Assembly: GCA_963699175.1 (NCBI GenBank)
Contig: OY969418.1
Span: 5,394,001-5,458,000 of the forward strand
DNA length: 64,000 nt
Direction of reading: 5' to 3'
Origin: JACPYM01 sp963699175
Lineage (GTDB): Bacteria > Acidobacteriota > Blastocatellia > RBC074
Below are positions 1-7,448 of the stretch, piece by piece. How positions within the stretch are numbered: position 1 is the stretch's first letter; each line of letters begins with the position of its first letter. The position numbers were made by a program, and so were the translations under genes. Under the pieces are notes generated by a model. It saw only the letters and a list, made by a program, of their open reading frames with translations, ran no database searches and was not told the DNA's origin.

Positions 1-1
1 C

Positions 2-310
2 TGCAACACTTCATATTCGGCCTATGTGGACTCTCAAGTTTTTACGACAGGCACAACGACTCAGAAGTTTGGCTTCAATGAAGCCCAGATTTACTTAGAT
101 AGACCGCTAGCCTCTGGCCAAGGCGTGAGATTGGCTTATCGAACCGATACATCAGCCTCGTTTACAACAATCGCCACGATTGATTTCTCAACGTATGGAG
201 CGCAGCAAAGTTTCACTGTGCCGTTTGGAGCAGCCACCGAACAAGTTCAATTTAGAATCTCATTGACTGGCACAGCCTCACCAAGACTTAAACACGTTAT
301 ATGCCGATAG
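2..310 (+). CDS. Partial phage virion/tail protein (C-terminal end)
   Basis: The frame is open from the window edge to a TAG at 308-310, so only the last 102 residues are seen and the start lies outside. The visible part is rich in Ser, Thr and alternating hydrophobic residues (for example FNEAQIYLDRPL, then a run of short beta-like strands), which fits a beta-sandwich domain of a tail or baseplate protein. No catalytic motif is visible. Its stop overlaps the start of the tail-fibre gene by 10 bases, so the two are translationally linked and probably serve the same structure. The tail assignment rests on this neighbour and is inference. Confidence 0.55.
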   Translation, partial: CNTSYSAYVDSQVFTTGTTTQKFGFNEAQIYLDRPLASGQGVRLAYRTDTSASFTTIATIDFSTYGAQQSFTVPFGAATEQVQFRISLTGTASPRLKHVICR

Positions 311-1608
311 ACGAACAGGAGTACAAAGACCACAATCACGATGGCGTTGGAACAAAGAAAGTCAAAGCCTCCAACCTTGATGGCGCTCTTAGCTTGACAT
401 CGCAAGTCACCGGCACACTTCCGATTGCAAATGGCGGTACAGGCCAAACGACCGCTAATGCAGCCTTGAATGCGTTGCTTCCTTCACAAGGAGGAAATGC
501 AAACAAGTTCTTGCAGACAGATGGCACCAATACATCTTGGATAGTTTCAGCGGCATTGCCGGATAACGTTTTCGGCAATGGTGCAGATGGTGACGCTACG
601 ATTGCGTCAGGCACTACTACGCTTACCAGTGACAAGCACTACAACGACCTCACCATTCAGACGGGTGGAATTTTAGACACCGGAGGATATGCAATCTTTG
701 TGAACGGAACGCTGACCTTTGAAGGCACAGGTAAGATTTCCGTCAACGGCAACAACGGTGGTAATGGTGGAGCAGGAGGTAATGCGAGTGGTGGAACTCC
801 AGGTGATGGAGGAACGGCAGGAACGGCAGGAGCAGCTAGAGGTTCAACTCATTACTTTGGTGGACATGGAGGTATTGCAGGAGCCGCAGGCCCAGCCGGA
901 GCATCGAGCGGCGGGACAGCAGTCACAGGTAATAACGGCACTGCTGGGAGTAATGCATCTGGAACTATTTTAGGGAATGGACAAAGTGGGAGGGCCGGTG
1001 GGCAGGGGGGAACTAACAACGCGGGAGGTGGCAATTCCAATGGTGGAACTGCCGGGAATGGCGGTACTGGCACAACTGCTGCGCTTTCTCCAAATGATTT
1101 GTTCATTGCTCGGTATATGGCCACCTTTGTCAGTGGAACGTGGACACAGTTAAAAGCGCGTGCGCAAAACGGCGGATCAGGATCAGGTGGTGGAGGCGGA
1201 GGCGGAGCGGGTGGTTTGTATGCTGGTGGTGGAGGCGGAGCCGCAGGTGGATCAGGGAGTGACGCCGGTATTCTTATCCTCTTTGCCAGGAATATTGTTT
1301 TTTCAGGCACAAACCTGACCGCAATCGGCGGCAATGGTGGTAATGGCGGTAACGGCGGGAACGCTTCGGGAGAAGTTGGTAATTCTGGTGGCGCCGGAGG
1401 CGGCGGAGCAGGTGGAGACGGCGGTAATGGTGGTGTGATAGCCCTGGTCTACAAGACCAAGACTGGTTCAGTCGGATCAGATGTTACAGGCGGATCAGCA
1501 GGCACCGGGGGCACAGCAGGGACTTCTCCTAACAACAACAATGGCACGGATGGACAGAACGGAACTACCGGACAGACAGGAGCTATTTACGAAATACAAC
1601 TAAGTTAA
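301..1608 (+). CDS. Glycine-rich phage tail fibre / adhesin-like protein
   Basis: 435 residues. The N-terminal part contains the block LPIANGGTGQTTANAALNAL (about residues 40-60), a motif seen over and over in phage tail fibres just before the receptor-binding region. From about residue 140 to the end the protein is dominated by GGxGGxGG-type repeats, broken by one segment of ordinary composition near residues 260-290. Such glycine-rich tips can form polyglycine-II bundles in tail-fibre adhesins (family knowledge); that this one does so is inference. It overlaps the preceding virion gene and is followed after 4 bases by the next structural gene. Long antisense frames here are shadows of the glycine codons. 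Confidence 0.75.
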   Translation: MPIDEQEYKDHNHDGVGTKKVKASNLDGALSLTSQVTGTLPIANGGTGQTTANAALNALLPSQGGNANKFLQTDGTNTSWIVSAALPDNVFGNGADGDATIASGTTTLTSDKHYNDLTIQTGGILDTGGYAIFVNGTLTFEGTGKISVNGNNGGNGGAGGNASGGTPGDGGTAGTAGAARGSTHYFGGHGGIAGAAGPAGASSGGTAVTGNNGTAGSNASGTILGNGQSGRAGGQGGTNNAGGGNSNGGTAGNGGTGTTAALSPNDLFIARYMATFVSGTWTQLKARAQNGGSGSGGGGGGGAGGLYAGGGGGAAGGSGSDAGILILFARNIVFSGTNLTAIGGNGGNGGNGGNASGEVGNSGGAGGGGAGGDGGNGGVIALVYKTKTGSVGSDVTGGSAGTGGTAGTSPNNNNGTDGQNGTTGQTGAIYEIQLS

Positions 1609-1612
1609 AACA

Positions 1613-3271
1613 ATGGCATTCATTAAATACAACGATAGTCCAACTATCTACACGGAGACAGGCCAAGCGTTTTCAAACGCCAATGATTTCTTTGCCGCTG
1701 GCGGGGCAAAGGACTTTTCAAATGTTCAGAATCTAAACCAAGTCACCCCTGGCTTTCTAAAAACTGCGCCGATTTATTCAGCGCCAAAACCAGCAACGCC
1801 CACCGTCCCAGTCCAAGTCACACCAACACCCACGATTCCGTCTACACAGCTTAACCAAGCACCGAAAACGACGTTAGACGTGCAATCCCTCATCCAGAAA
1901 AATTTAGACGCTCAGGATGCGTTTCTGAAGCAATTAGGCGTGCTCTCGCAGCCGACACCGGAGATGATGCAGACACAGACTCAGCTTGCAGACGCCAATA
2001 AAAATTTACAGGACTTCCAGAACTCTCAGAGATTGACCGGACTCCAAGCCCAAGGCTTTGCAAATCCAAATAACGAGCCGATTCCCTTACCCTTCTTACA
2101 GGGACAAGCAGCGAATGCCTACGCTTTTGGCCAGTTGAAAGAATCCAACCTTTCAAACGCAGTTCAGAATCTCCAAGCCAAGCTTCAGTATGCGCAAAAC
2201 AGTCGCAAAGAGCAGCTCGCAATTGCGCAGCAGGCATTTGATGTGCAACGGCAATCAATACAGGACACCTTGTCTTTGTATAAAGCGTTCGCACCTGAAA
2301 ATATTCTTTCAAAAGTTGACGAGGACACCGGGAACATTCTGCTTGTGACCAAGAATCCAATTACGGGCGAGACCACTACTCAGACCGCAGGCAATGTTAA
2401 GGCAACCAGTCCATTTTATAAGTTTGAGAACGACCCAACAGTGTATAGCCGAGACGGAAGAGCGTTTTCGACAGTCGAAGAGTTTGTGGCAGCAGGCGGA
2501 TCACCAGACTTTTCAAACGTGCAAACCATCACCCAAACACCAATCCAACCAGTAGAAGTCTCCCCAGGTAATTCGTTAGTTGATCCCACTACAGGGGAGG
2601 TCATTTACAACGCCCCGTTCAAACCTACTGCAAGCCGAAGCTCAGGTGGAATCCCATCTTCTGTCCCTACCGGTTCAGATTTTGTCGGCCCAATTGATCC
2701 ACGCGCTCCGCTGAGTCCCAATGCCCAAGCCGTAGTGGAGAATCCAAATGTCCTGAAAACCTATACCCCCACCCTCCAAGGCAAAGTGGTCGCAGAGTTG
2801 CAAGCAGCCGGTTATCAAGCGGCCCTCGCAAAAGCCGCAGCCAAGCCGCTGTCAGATACTGCAATTAAGGAGATCACCCAATCAGAAGGCGCGATTCAAG
2901 GTCTGCAAAACCTAAAGCAAAAGGTAGCAGAAAATCAGAAGTATATTGGCCCACTCAGTGGCTTGCAGTCCCTCAATCCTTATTCTGAAGGCCGGAAGGT
3001 TCAAGCTGATATTAACCGAGTAAAACAGCAAGTTGGTAAAGCCCTTGAAGGTGGCGTGCTGAGAAAAGAAGACGAAGAGAAATACAAGAAAATCTTATCA
3101 ACCCTATTCGACACCCCGGCCACAGCCCAGTACAAGATTGACGCTTTGATTAGCTCAGTCCAGCGTGACCTTGATATTTATAAATCACTACAGCAAGGCA
3201 GCGGGAGGAATGTGCCGGCCACAACCACCACAACGGGCGCTGAAGCTTTAAGAAGTAAATACAACTACTAA
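1613..3271 (+). CDS. Phage virion-associated protein with an internal repeat
   Basis: 552 residues, family not recognised. A segment of about 37 residues occurs twice, at about residues 4-42 and 270-307: both copies have the order KY/FND.PT.Y, then G.AFS, then AAGG, then DFSNVQ. Between and after the copies are Gln/Asn/Pro-rich linkers and predicted helical stretches (for example residues 170-215). There is no signal peptide or membrane segment. It sits between the tail fibre and a large Ala/Gly-rich protein in a tightly spaced structural operon (4 bases before, 1 base after). A virion role is therefore likely; internal or ejected protein and tail tip are both possible. Confidence 0.6.
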   Translation: MAFIKYNDSPTIYTETGQAFSNANDFFAAGGAKDFSNVQNLNQVTPGFLKTAPIYSAPKPATPTVPVQVTPTPTIPSTQLNQAPKTTLDVQSLIQKNLDAQDAFLKQLGVLSQPTPEMMQTQTQLADANKNLQDFQNSQRLTGLQAQGFANPNNEPIPLPFLQGQAANAYAFGQLKESNLSNAVQNLQAKLQYAQNSRKEQLAIAQQAFDVQRQSIQDTLSLYKAFAPENILSKVDEDTGNILLVTKNPITGETTTQTAGNVKATSPFYKFENDPTVYSRDGRAFSTVEEFVAAGGSPDFSNVQTITQTPIQPVEVSPGNSLVDPTTGEVIYNAPFKPTASRSSGGIPSSVPTGSDFVGPIDPRAPLSPNAQAVVENPNVLKTYTPTLQGKVVAELQAAGYQAALAKAAAKPLSDTAIKEITQSEGAIQGLQNLKQKVAENQKYIGPLSGLQSLNPYSEGRKVQADINRVKQQVGKALEGGVLRKEDEEKYKKILSTLFDTPATAQYKIDALISSVQRDLDIYKSLQQGSGRNVPATTTTTGAEALRSKYNY

Positions 3272-3272
3272 T

Positions 3273-4793
3273 ATGCTGACTGAACAACGCAGGCAACAGC
3301 TAGACAAGATTGTCCAGCAGATGATTGCCAATAAAGAACCAGACACAAATATTCAATTCGTGGTCAATGATTTTAAGGCCAAGTATGCTAATGAAGATCA
3401 ACCAAAACCAAGTGCCTATCAGCAGAACAGAGGGCTAGCACAAAAGACCGCAGGCTTCGTCGGCATTGAGAAAGCAGGCCAAGGGCTAGCCACAGCCTAC
3501 CGCGAAGCCACTGGCCAAAACGCCGAGGTGATGAACGAGCAGCTATCCGCCGTGCAGAAGTCACAAGATGAACTGATTGACGCAGCAAGGCAGTACCCAA
3601 TCGGATCACCAGAGCGAACCCGACTCCTTCAGATGGCGCAAGACACTGCCAAAGGCATTTCAAGCCAGGAGAGCATTGACGAAGGCACGAACCTATCCAA
3701 TCGAGAGGTTATAGGAAGCTTTGGCAATGTTGCCTTGACCGCTGCCACTGCCGGTTTACCAGTCCCGAAGGGAGGCACCGTAGCAACACGTGTAGGCCAA
3801 GCAGCAGCGACAGGCGCGGGCTTAGGTGCGCTCTCAGGAGCAGCACAAAGCGCCACTGACAATCGTAGCGGTGCAGGAATAGTGAGAGGTGCTGCTATTG
3901 GTGCAGGGTTAGGGGGAGTGTTGGGCGCAGGTGTTCAAGCACTTGGTGAAGGCGCACGAGCACTGACTGACCGCAAAGTCACTTCGAGTATTTACGACAA
4001 AGGAATTGGGGCGACCAAGAATCAGCAGAACAAAATATCCCCTGGTGCAGGGATGCTTGATGCTGGAGAAGTTGGCACTAAACGGAGCCTACTTCAGCGC
4101 CGAGAAGTCGAGATAGAGACACTCAATAAGCAGATCAATTCAATTCTCGAAAACAAGGGCAGCTTCCAGAAGACCAAGCCAATTGTAGAGAGCATTCGTA
4201 AGCAAGTGCGCGACAAGTACGGACTCAATTACACCACCAAGCAAATTGATGAGATTGTGGACAACTTGAGAATTGGCGGGTTGCTAGAGCGAGACACCAT
4301 CACGACAGCCCAGCTAAACAAGATGAAAATCAATATTGGCAAAGCTGTCGGACAAGCGTGGAAGAGTGACACACCAGCCGAAACCAAAGATATGCTTGAA
4401 ATCGCTTACACCGCTTTAGCCGAGTCAATTAAAGGACAAGACAAGAGACTCCCAGCGTTGTTTGGCCAAGAGAGCCAAGCCATCGCAGCCCGCAACGTGC
4501 TGACCGACGCTCTGAAGAGAAATCACATGTTCTCCAACACGATTGAAGCGTTGATGAGTCTTGGCATCGGAGGCATGACCGGTGGTATGAGCGGTAAGGG
4601 GATTGCAAGCGCGGCTGGAACATTTGGTGCAATCAATGCAGCACAATCAACCCCAGTCAGAACCGCCACAGCCGTTGCTTTAGACCGAGCAGGCCAAGCC
4701 ATCAGAAAACCCGGTCAAATTCAAAAAGCGGCTCAAGCCGCTGGTAGAATTTTGGTAAAACGGGTCGGAGTTGGGAAAGCTTCGAGCAAGTAA
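3273..4793 (+). CDS. Phage virion protein, Ala/Gly-rich, possible internal/ejection protein
   Basis: 506 residues, family not recognised. The first 130 residues are polar and helical with many Gln. Residues about 150-225 form an Ala/Gly-rich, weakly hydrophobic zone (segments such as ATAGLPVPKGG and GAAIGAGLGGVLGAG) that resembles membrane-active regions of ejected internal virion proteins. Residues about 265-400 are helical and charged, and a second Gly/Ala-rich hydrophobic zone lies near residue 430. It follows the 552-residue gene by one base and ends the structural operon. The ejection role is inference from composition only; a tail-associated scaffold is an alternative. Confidence 0.5.
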   Translation: MLTEQRRQQLDKIVQQMIANKEPDTNIQFVVNDFKAKYANEDQPKPSAYQQNRGLAQKTAGFVGIEKAGQGLATAYREATGQNAEVMNEQLSAVQKSQDELIDAARQYPIGSPERTRLLQMAQDTAKGISSQESIDEGTNLSNREVIGSFGNVALTAATAGLPVPKGGTVATRVGQAAATGAGLGALSGAAQSATDNRSGAGIVRGAAIGAGLGGVLGAGVQALGEGARALTDRKVTSSIYDKGIGATKNQQNKISPGAGMLDAGEVGTKRSLLQRREVEIETLNKQINSILENKGSFQKTKPIVESIRKQVRDKYGLNYTTKQIDEIVDNLRIGGLLERDTITTAQLNKMKINIGKAVGQAWKSDTPAETKDMLEIAYTALAESIKGQDKRLPALFGQESQAIAARNVLTDALKRNHMFSNTIEALMSLGIGGMTGGMSGKGIASAAGTFGAINAAQSTPVRTATAVALDRAGQAIRKPGQIQKAAQAAGRILVKRVGVGKASSK

Positions 4794-4980
4794 TTACTCA
4801 GCGTTCCTGATCCTGATACACAGATAGGCAATGAATATTACCCAGAGAATGGCTACTAGCATAAAGGTGTTAGTTAGCTAAAAGTATAGCTCTACCACAA
4901 AAACACGCAAGAGATATGAAATTCTTGGTGGATAACTTATCAAAATGCCATGAACGATACGGTAAAATAATAATAGAGCC

Positions 4981-5298
4981 ATGACCGAGCAAGACAGATT
5001 ACTTATACAAATCTCTAAGGACTTATCAGCCAATACTACTGCCACACAGGGAATCGAACGACATCTAGGAACTCTCAACAGCAAAGTTGCTACGCTTGAG
5101 TCCCGAATGCAGCATGTTGAAGGTTCAAACATGTTGGCTGCTAATGCCATTCAGCAGCTTCAGGGAACAGAAGACAAGAAAAGCAGTATCTGGAAAGAAT
5201 GGCGAGACCGCATTCTATGGGCAGCTTTCAGCATTGCTTGCTTAATCACCTACAAGGTTTTAGTCATTAACGGTCTGATTGCAGACTTCCTCAAATGA
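4981..5298 (+). CDS. Coiled-coil/TM protein, XhlA-like lysis accessory
   Basis: 105 residues. Residues 1-65 are a charged heptad-like helix and the end holds one transmembrane segment (about residues 80-97, ILWAAFSIACLITYKVLVI). This layout matches the XhlA family of phage haemolysin/holin-associated proteins. It overlaps the endolysin gene by four bases (ATGA), so the two are translationally coupled. Together with the two-TM protein after the endolysin it would form a holin/accessory/endolysin cassette. Membrane topology is read from the sequence; the XhlA assignment is by architecture, not by a search. Confidence 0.6.
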   Translation: MTEQDRLLIQISKDLSANTTATQGIERHLGTLNSKVATLESRMQHVEGSNMLAANAIQQLQGTEDKKSSIWKEWRDRILWAAFSIACLITYKVLVINGLIADFLK

Positions 5299-6026
5299 TC
5301 CCCAGATCACCCTTCAGAGTCCCATATAGAGTCAGCCAAGAATTTGCCAACCAAGCTGACCGCTACAAGTCAGACAAGAATAAGCAAGGTCTGCATCTTG
5401 GCGTTGACCTCGTTCCCCTCAACGCGAGTGGCCAAGGCTTCCCAGCAGAAGTTTATCCCATCCTAGATGGAAAGATGCGCTACTTTTACGAGACCTTGAA
5501 CGGACTCAATTCAAAATACATCACGATTGACACCGAGCTAGACCAACCATTCATCACCTACCTCAAGCGCAAAGGACAGTTGCCAACGAACTACACCGGC
5601 AGAGTGATTCTCAATCACAGCTATATTCACGGCCTAGAAATTCTCGACAAAGACGGCTTCGTTGACCAAGACACACCAATAATGAAATGTGGGAACACAG
5701 GAATGACCTACACAGGCATGCCCCCCAAACCAGTTCCCGAAGAGTTGAAAGGCGTTCCACCCTATCCAGGTTTACACCTCCATTTACAGACCGAACTACG
5801 AAACGAGAAAAGCATTCGCATCGGTAATGAGTTTATAGACCCATTCTTAATCCTTAATTACAAAGCCATGAATGAGTTTGCCAAAATCCTCAACTACAAA
5901 GGCGAGGTCGGGATATTTCTTCCAGCCGAGGACATCCCGCAATTAAAAGCTCTTGGAAAAGCGTTCGGTAAACCAGTCGAGACCGACGACCAAGGCAACG
6001 TATTAAACATTGATATAACCGTATGA
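5295..6026 (+). CDS. M23 (LytM-type) peptidase endolysin
   Basis: 243 residues. It carries the zinc-binding signature of M23 metallopeptidases: HxxxD at residues 34-38 (HLGVD) and HxH at 161-163 (LHLHLQ), with a further histidine in NHSYIHG at about 108-112. M23 enzymes cut the peptide cross-links of peptidoglycan. There is no signal peptide, so export would need a holin, and small membrane proteins flank it on both sides with ATGA overlaps. An insertion of about 25 residues (proline-rich, 140-160) lies between the two motif halves. The last 50 residues do not resemble the catalytic domain and may help wall binding. The assignment as prophage endolysin is strong. Confidence 0.85.
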   Translation: MIPRSPFRVPYRVSQEFANQADRYKSDKNKQGLHLGVDLVPLNASGQGFPAEVYPILDGKMRYFYETLNGLNSKYITIDTELDQPFITYLKRKGQLPTNYTGRVILNHSYIHGLEILDKDGFVDQDTPIMKCGNTGMTYTGMPPKPVPEELKGVPPYPGLHLHLQTELRNEKSIRIGNEFIDPFLILNYKAMNEFAKILNYKGEVGIFLPAEDIPQLKALGKAFGKPVETDDQGNVLNIDITV

Positions 6027-6274
6027 ACCAAGACATGGTTATTGCAGTTATCAAGCGATTTGGCAGAACGTTTTTAGCTGCTGGATTCGCTCAAATGGCT
6101 ACCGTGATTACACTCACCGCTTCCTCTAAACCTGGTTTTCAATCCCTGCAAGAGTTGAAGACTTGGCTAATGGCCCTATTGATAAGTGGGTTTACCGCTT
6201 TTATTGCTGGTGGGCTGTCAGGACTCGATAAAGCAATCCGTTGGAAAGATGCTGTGCAAGACCCACAGAGTTAA
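6023..6274 (+). CDS. Two-TM phage holin candidate
   Basis: 83 residues with two hydrophobic segments (about residues 13-33 and 49-66) joined by a short polar loop, and a charged C-terminus (KAIRWKDAVQ). Size, topology and the four-base overlap with the M23 endolysin fit a class II-type holin that opens the inner membrane for the endolysin. Holins share little sequence, so this rests on topology and context. The upstream coiled-coil/TM protein could instead be the pore former, with this one as antiholin. Confidence 0.6.
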   Translation: MNQDMVIAVIKRFGRTFLAAGFAQMATVITLTASSKPGFQSLQELKTWLMALLISGFTAFIAGGLSGLDKAIRWKDAVQDPQS

Positions 6275-6416
6275 GCTGATCCGTTCGGCTGGAAAGTTGG
6301 TCTGCTACCTCTGCAATCGAAAGACCAGTCACTCCTACGCACCTTCCAAACCTCGCTGCAAGAAGTGCGGCATGCAGATGAACAGTCAAGGAGATCACTA
6401 CTACCGCTGTCCCTAA
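6249..6416 (+). CDS. Small double zinc-knuckle phage protein
   Basis: 55 residues from the ATG at 6249, which I prefer to the upstream in-frame ATG at 6186 because the upstream extension is the holin gene read in another frame. It has four Cys/His pairs: CKTH near the start, CYLC, CKKC and a terminal C, consistent with one or two zinc ribbons. The rest is basic. It overlaps the holin gene in a different frame and ends 10 bases before the folded RNA at 6427. A nucleic-acid-binding role is plausible from charge and zinc ligands; nothing more specific can be said. Confidence 0.5.
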   Translation: MLCKTHRVKLIRSAGKLVCYLCNRKTSHSYAPSKPRCKKCGMQMNSQGDHYYRCP

Positions 6417-6426
6417 ACAAAAGTGT

Positions 6427-6657
6427 GGAGGGGTGAGTCCTGTCTCTAGGTCTGGTTCCAGCAACCAGCTAGGGGCAGTCCCTACCCTTCCAGTTATGGG
6501 CGGCAGAGTATGTAGCTGTATCCGTGAGGACAGTGACCAGTACGAAAGTATGTAGGTGAGCATGCGAACCGCCCGCCAGATGTGTCCCAGCCATTCACTG
6601 TGGGGGCGTAGTGCGTGAGGAGTCCACGACTTCTCTTAAAAAGCACGAAACCCCCAC
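6427..6657 (+). ncRNA. Unidentified highly structured RNA (orphan)
   Basis: No gene fits here, but the strand folds almost end to end. Stem 1: 6427-6434 with 6484-6491 (8 bp). Inside it, 6440-6449 with 6469-6478 (10 bp) capped by CTGGTT/AACCAG at 6452-6468. Stem 2: GGGCGG 6498-6503 with CCGCCC 6569-6574, enclosing two GNRA-capped hairpins (GTGA loop at 6524-6527 and GAAA loop at 6544-6547). Stem 3: 6600-6606 with 6651-6657, enclosing GTGC/GCAC and GAGGAGTC 6617-6624 with GACTTCTC 6628-6635. It ends 5 bases before the ribosome-binding site of the next gene, so it could be a cis leader or a free RNA. I do not recognise the class. Confidence 0.55.
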
Positions 6658-6674
6658 CACACAAGGAGGTGAGT

Positions 6675-6845
6675 ATGAAGTGTTATCACTGCCGGAGCAC
6701 TCTCGTGAGTGGTAAGACATGGAGTTGCAGGCGCTGTGATTACCATCTCGTGTGCTGCTCTCATCGCAACAAGAGCACATCGGTAATGCTGTCTCTGTAC
6801 GAAATTATCAATGCCTACTGGCCGATGCTCCGATTTTTCTGCTAA
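6675..6845 (+). CDS. Small zinc-ribbon phage protein
   Basis: 56 residues, starting at the ATG that follows a strong AAGGAGG site (6663-6669). Two CxxC pairs (CYHC near residue 3 and CRRC near 18) plus CCSH suggest a zinc ribbon; the C-terminal half is hydrophobic and aromatic (YEIINAYWPMLRFF). It lies directly after the folded RNA 6427-6657, so its translation could be controlled by that structure. Function unknown. A longer in-frame extension upstream would run through the RNA and is unlikely. Confidence 0.55.
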   Translation: MKCYHCRSTLVSGKTWSCRRCDYHLVCCSHRNKSTSVMLSLYEIINAYWPMLRFFC

Positions 6846-6854
6846 AGGAGAATT

Positions 6855-6923
6855 ATGCGCTTTAGAGTTCTATCGCTACGCAGGTGGCTATTCAAAGTAA
6901 GGAGGAAGCAATATAGAAGGTAA
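6855..6923 (+). CDS. Tiny arginine-rich basic peptide (22 aa)
   Basis: ATG at 6855 follows AAGGAG (6845-6850) with four bases between, and the frame runs to TAA at 6921-6923. The product has 8 Arg and 2 Lys in 22 residues with hydrophobic positions between them (MRFRVLSLRRWLFKV near the start), so it would be a strongly basic amphipathic peptide. It lies between the zinc-ribbon gene and the terminator at 6948. Good spacing and composition argue for translation, but a frame this short can arise by chance. Confidence 0.35.
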   Translation: MRFRVLSLRRWLFKVRRKQYRR

Positions 6924-6947
6924 ATCCTAAAGGCAACAGCCTTGAGT

Positions 6948-6973
6948 GACCCCTTGAAAGAGGGGTCTTTTTT
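6948..6973 (+). terminator. Rho-independent terminator
   Basis: GACCCCT 6948-6954 pairs perfectly with AGGGGTC 6961-6967 around a 6-base loop and is followed by six T. It closes the lysis/zinc-ribbon transcription unit. It is itself enclosed by the 10-bp inverted repeat CAGCCTTGAG 6937-6946 / CTCAAGGCTG 6991-7000. Confidence 0.85.
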
Positions 6974-6983
6974 GATGTATAAA
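6954..6983 (+). promoter_or_regulatory. Possible sigma-70 promoter for the AT-hook gene
   Basis: TTGAAA (6954-6959) and TATAAA (6978-6983) are separated by 18 bases and lie about 100 bases upstream of the gene at 7082. The -35 box overlaps the terminator loop, and the whole element lies inside the inverted repeat 6937-7000. Match quality is good, but no experimental support can be read from sequence. Confidence 0.3.
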
Positions 6984-7081
6984 ATCTCTGCTCAAGGCTG
7001 AAAAATTGAAGCTGTCTCTATGCTGACTGTTTAGGTTCGGTAGGCTCCTCCTTTATTTAACTGTTAAGTAAAGGAGTACAA

Positions 7082-7411
7082 ATGAACGATGATTTTTTTA
7101 ATATTGCCGATACAACAGTAGAGGCAGTCAAGGCCCTACAACATAATTTCGTTGACAATGTTCTGCTCAAAATGACAGAGCTTGAAGACGAAAAGAAAGA
7201 GGCTATTGAAAGCCTTTTAACAGACAAAGAAATCCTGCGTGAACAGTACGAAGAAGCATGCGGGGAAATTGACGCAAAACTGAAACGACTTGGGCACTTC
7301 CCTGAAGAAGAGCCGAAGAAAAGACCAGGAAGACCCCCAGGGAAGAAGAAAAAGAAGCCCGCGAAAGCTGACGCTGCGCTAGCTTCTGATCCAATCACAG
7401 GGAACGTCTAA
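7082..7411 (+). CDS. Coiled-coil protein with C-terminal AT-hook
   Basis: 109 residues, preceded by AAAGGAG at 7071-7077. Residues about 30-72 are a charged heptad-like helix (ELEDEKKEAIESLL and following). Residues 79-93 hold the AT-hook signature (KKRPGRPPGKKKKK), a motif that binds the minor groove of AT-rich DNA. The combination suggests a small dimeric DNA-binding or nucleoid-type phage protein. It lies alone between two terminators (6948 and 7419). The target is unknown. Confidence 0.65.
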   Translation: MNDDFFNIADTTVEAVKALQHNFVDNVLLKMTELEDEKKEAIESLLTDKEILREQYEEACGEIDAKLKRLGHFPEEEPKKRPGRPPGKKKKKPAKADAALASDPITGNV

Positions 7412-7418
7412 ACGAATG

Positions 7419-7442
7419 GCCCCGCCTAACAAGCGGGGCTTT
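7419..7442 (+). terminator. Terminator after the AT-hook gene
   Basis: GCCCCGC 7419-7425 pairs perfectly with GCGGGGC 7433-7439 across a 7-base loop and is followed by TTT then C and T residues, so the U-tract is short. An ATG at 7416 opens into this hairpin, which argues against that ATG as the start of the next gene. Confidence 0.6.
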
Positions 7443-7448
7443 CCCCTT

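Noticed and set aside
852..1334. Pro-rich antisense frame opposite the tail fibre.
   Set aside because: Shadow of glycine-rich codons on the other strand, no start signal.
6600..6657. Hammerhead ribozyme, because GAAA and GAGGAGTCC occur.
   Set aside because: The CUGANGA box and three-way junction are absent; it is a linear stack of stems.
7416..7448. ATG at 7416 as start of the 305-residue gene.
   Set aside because: It opens directly into a perfect terminator hairpin; the ATG at 7449 is preferred.
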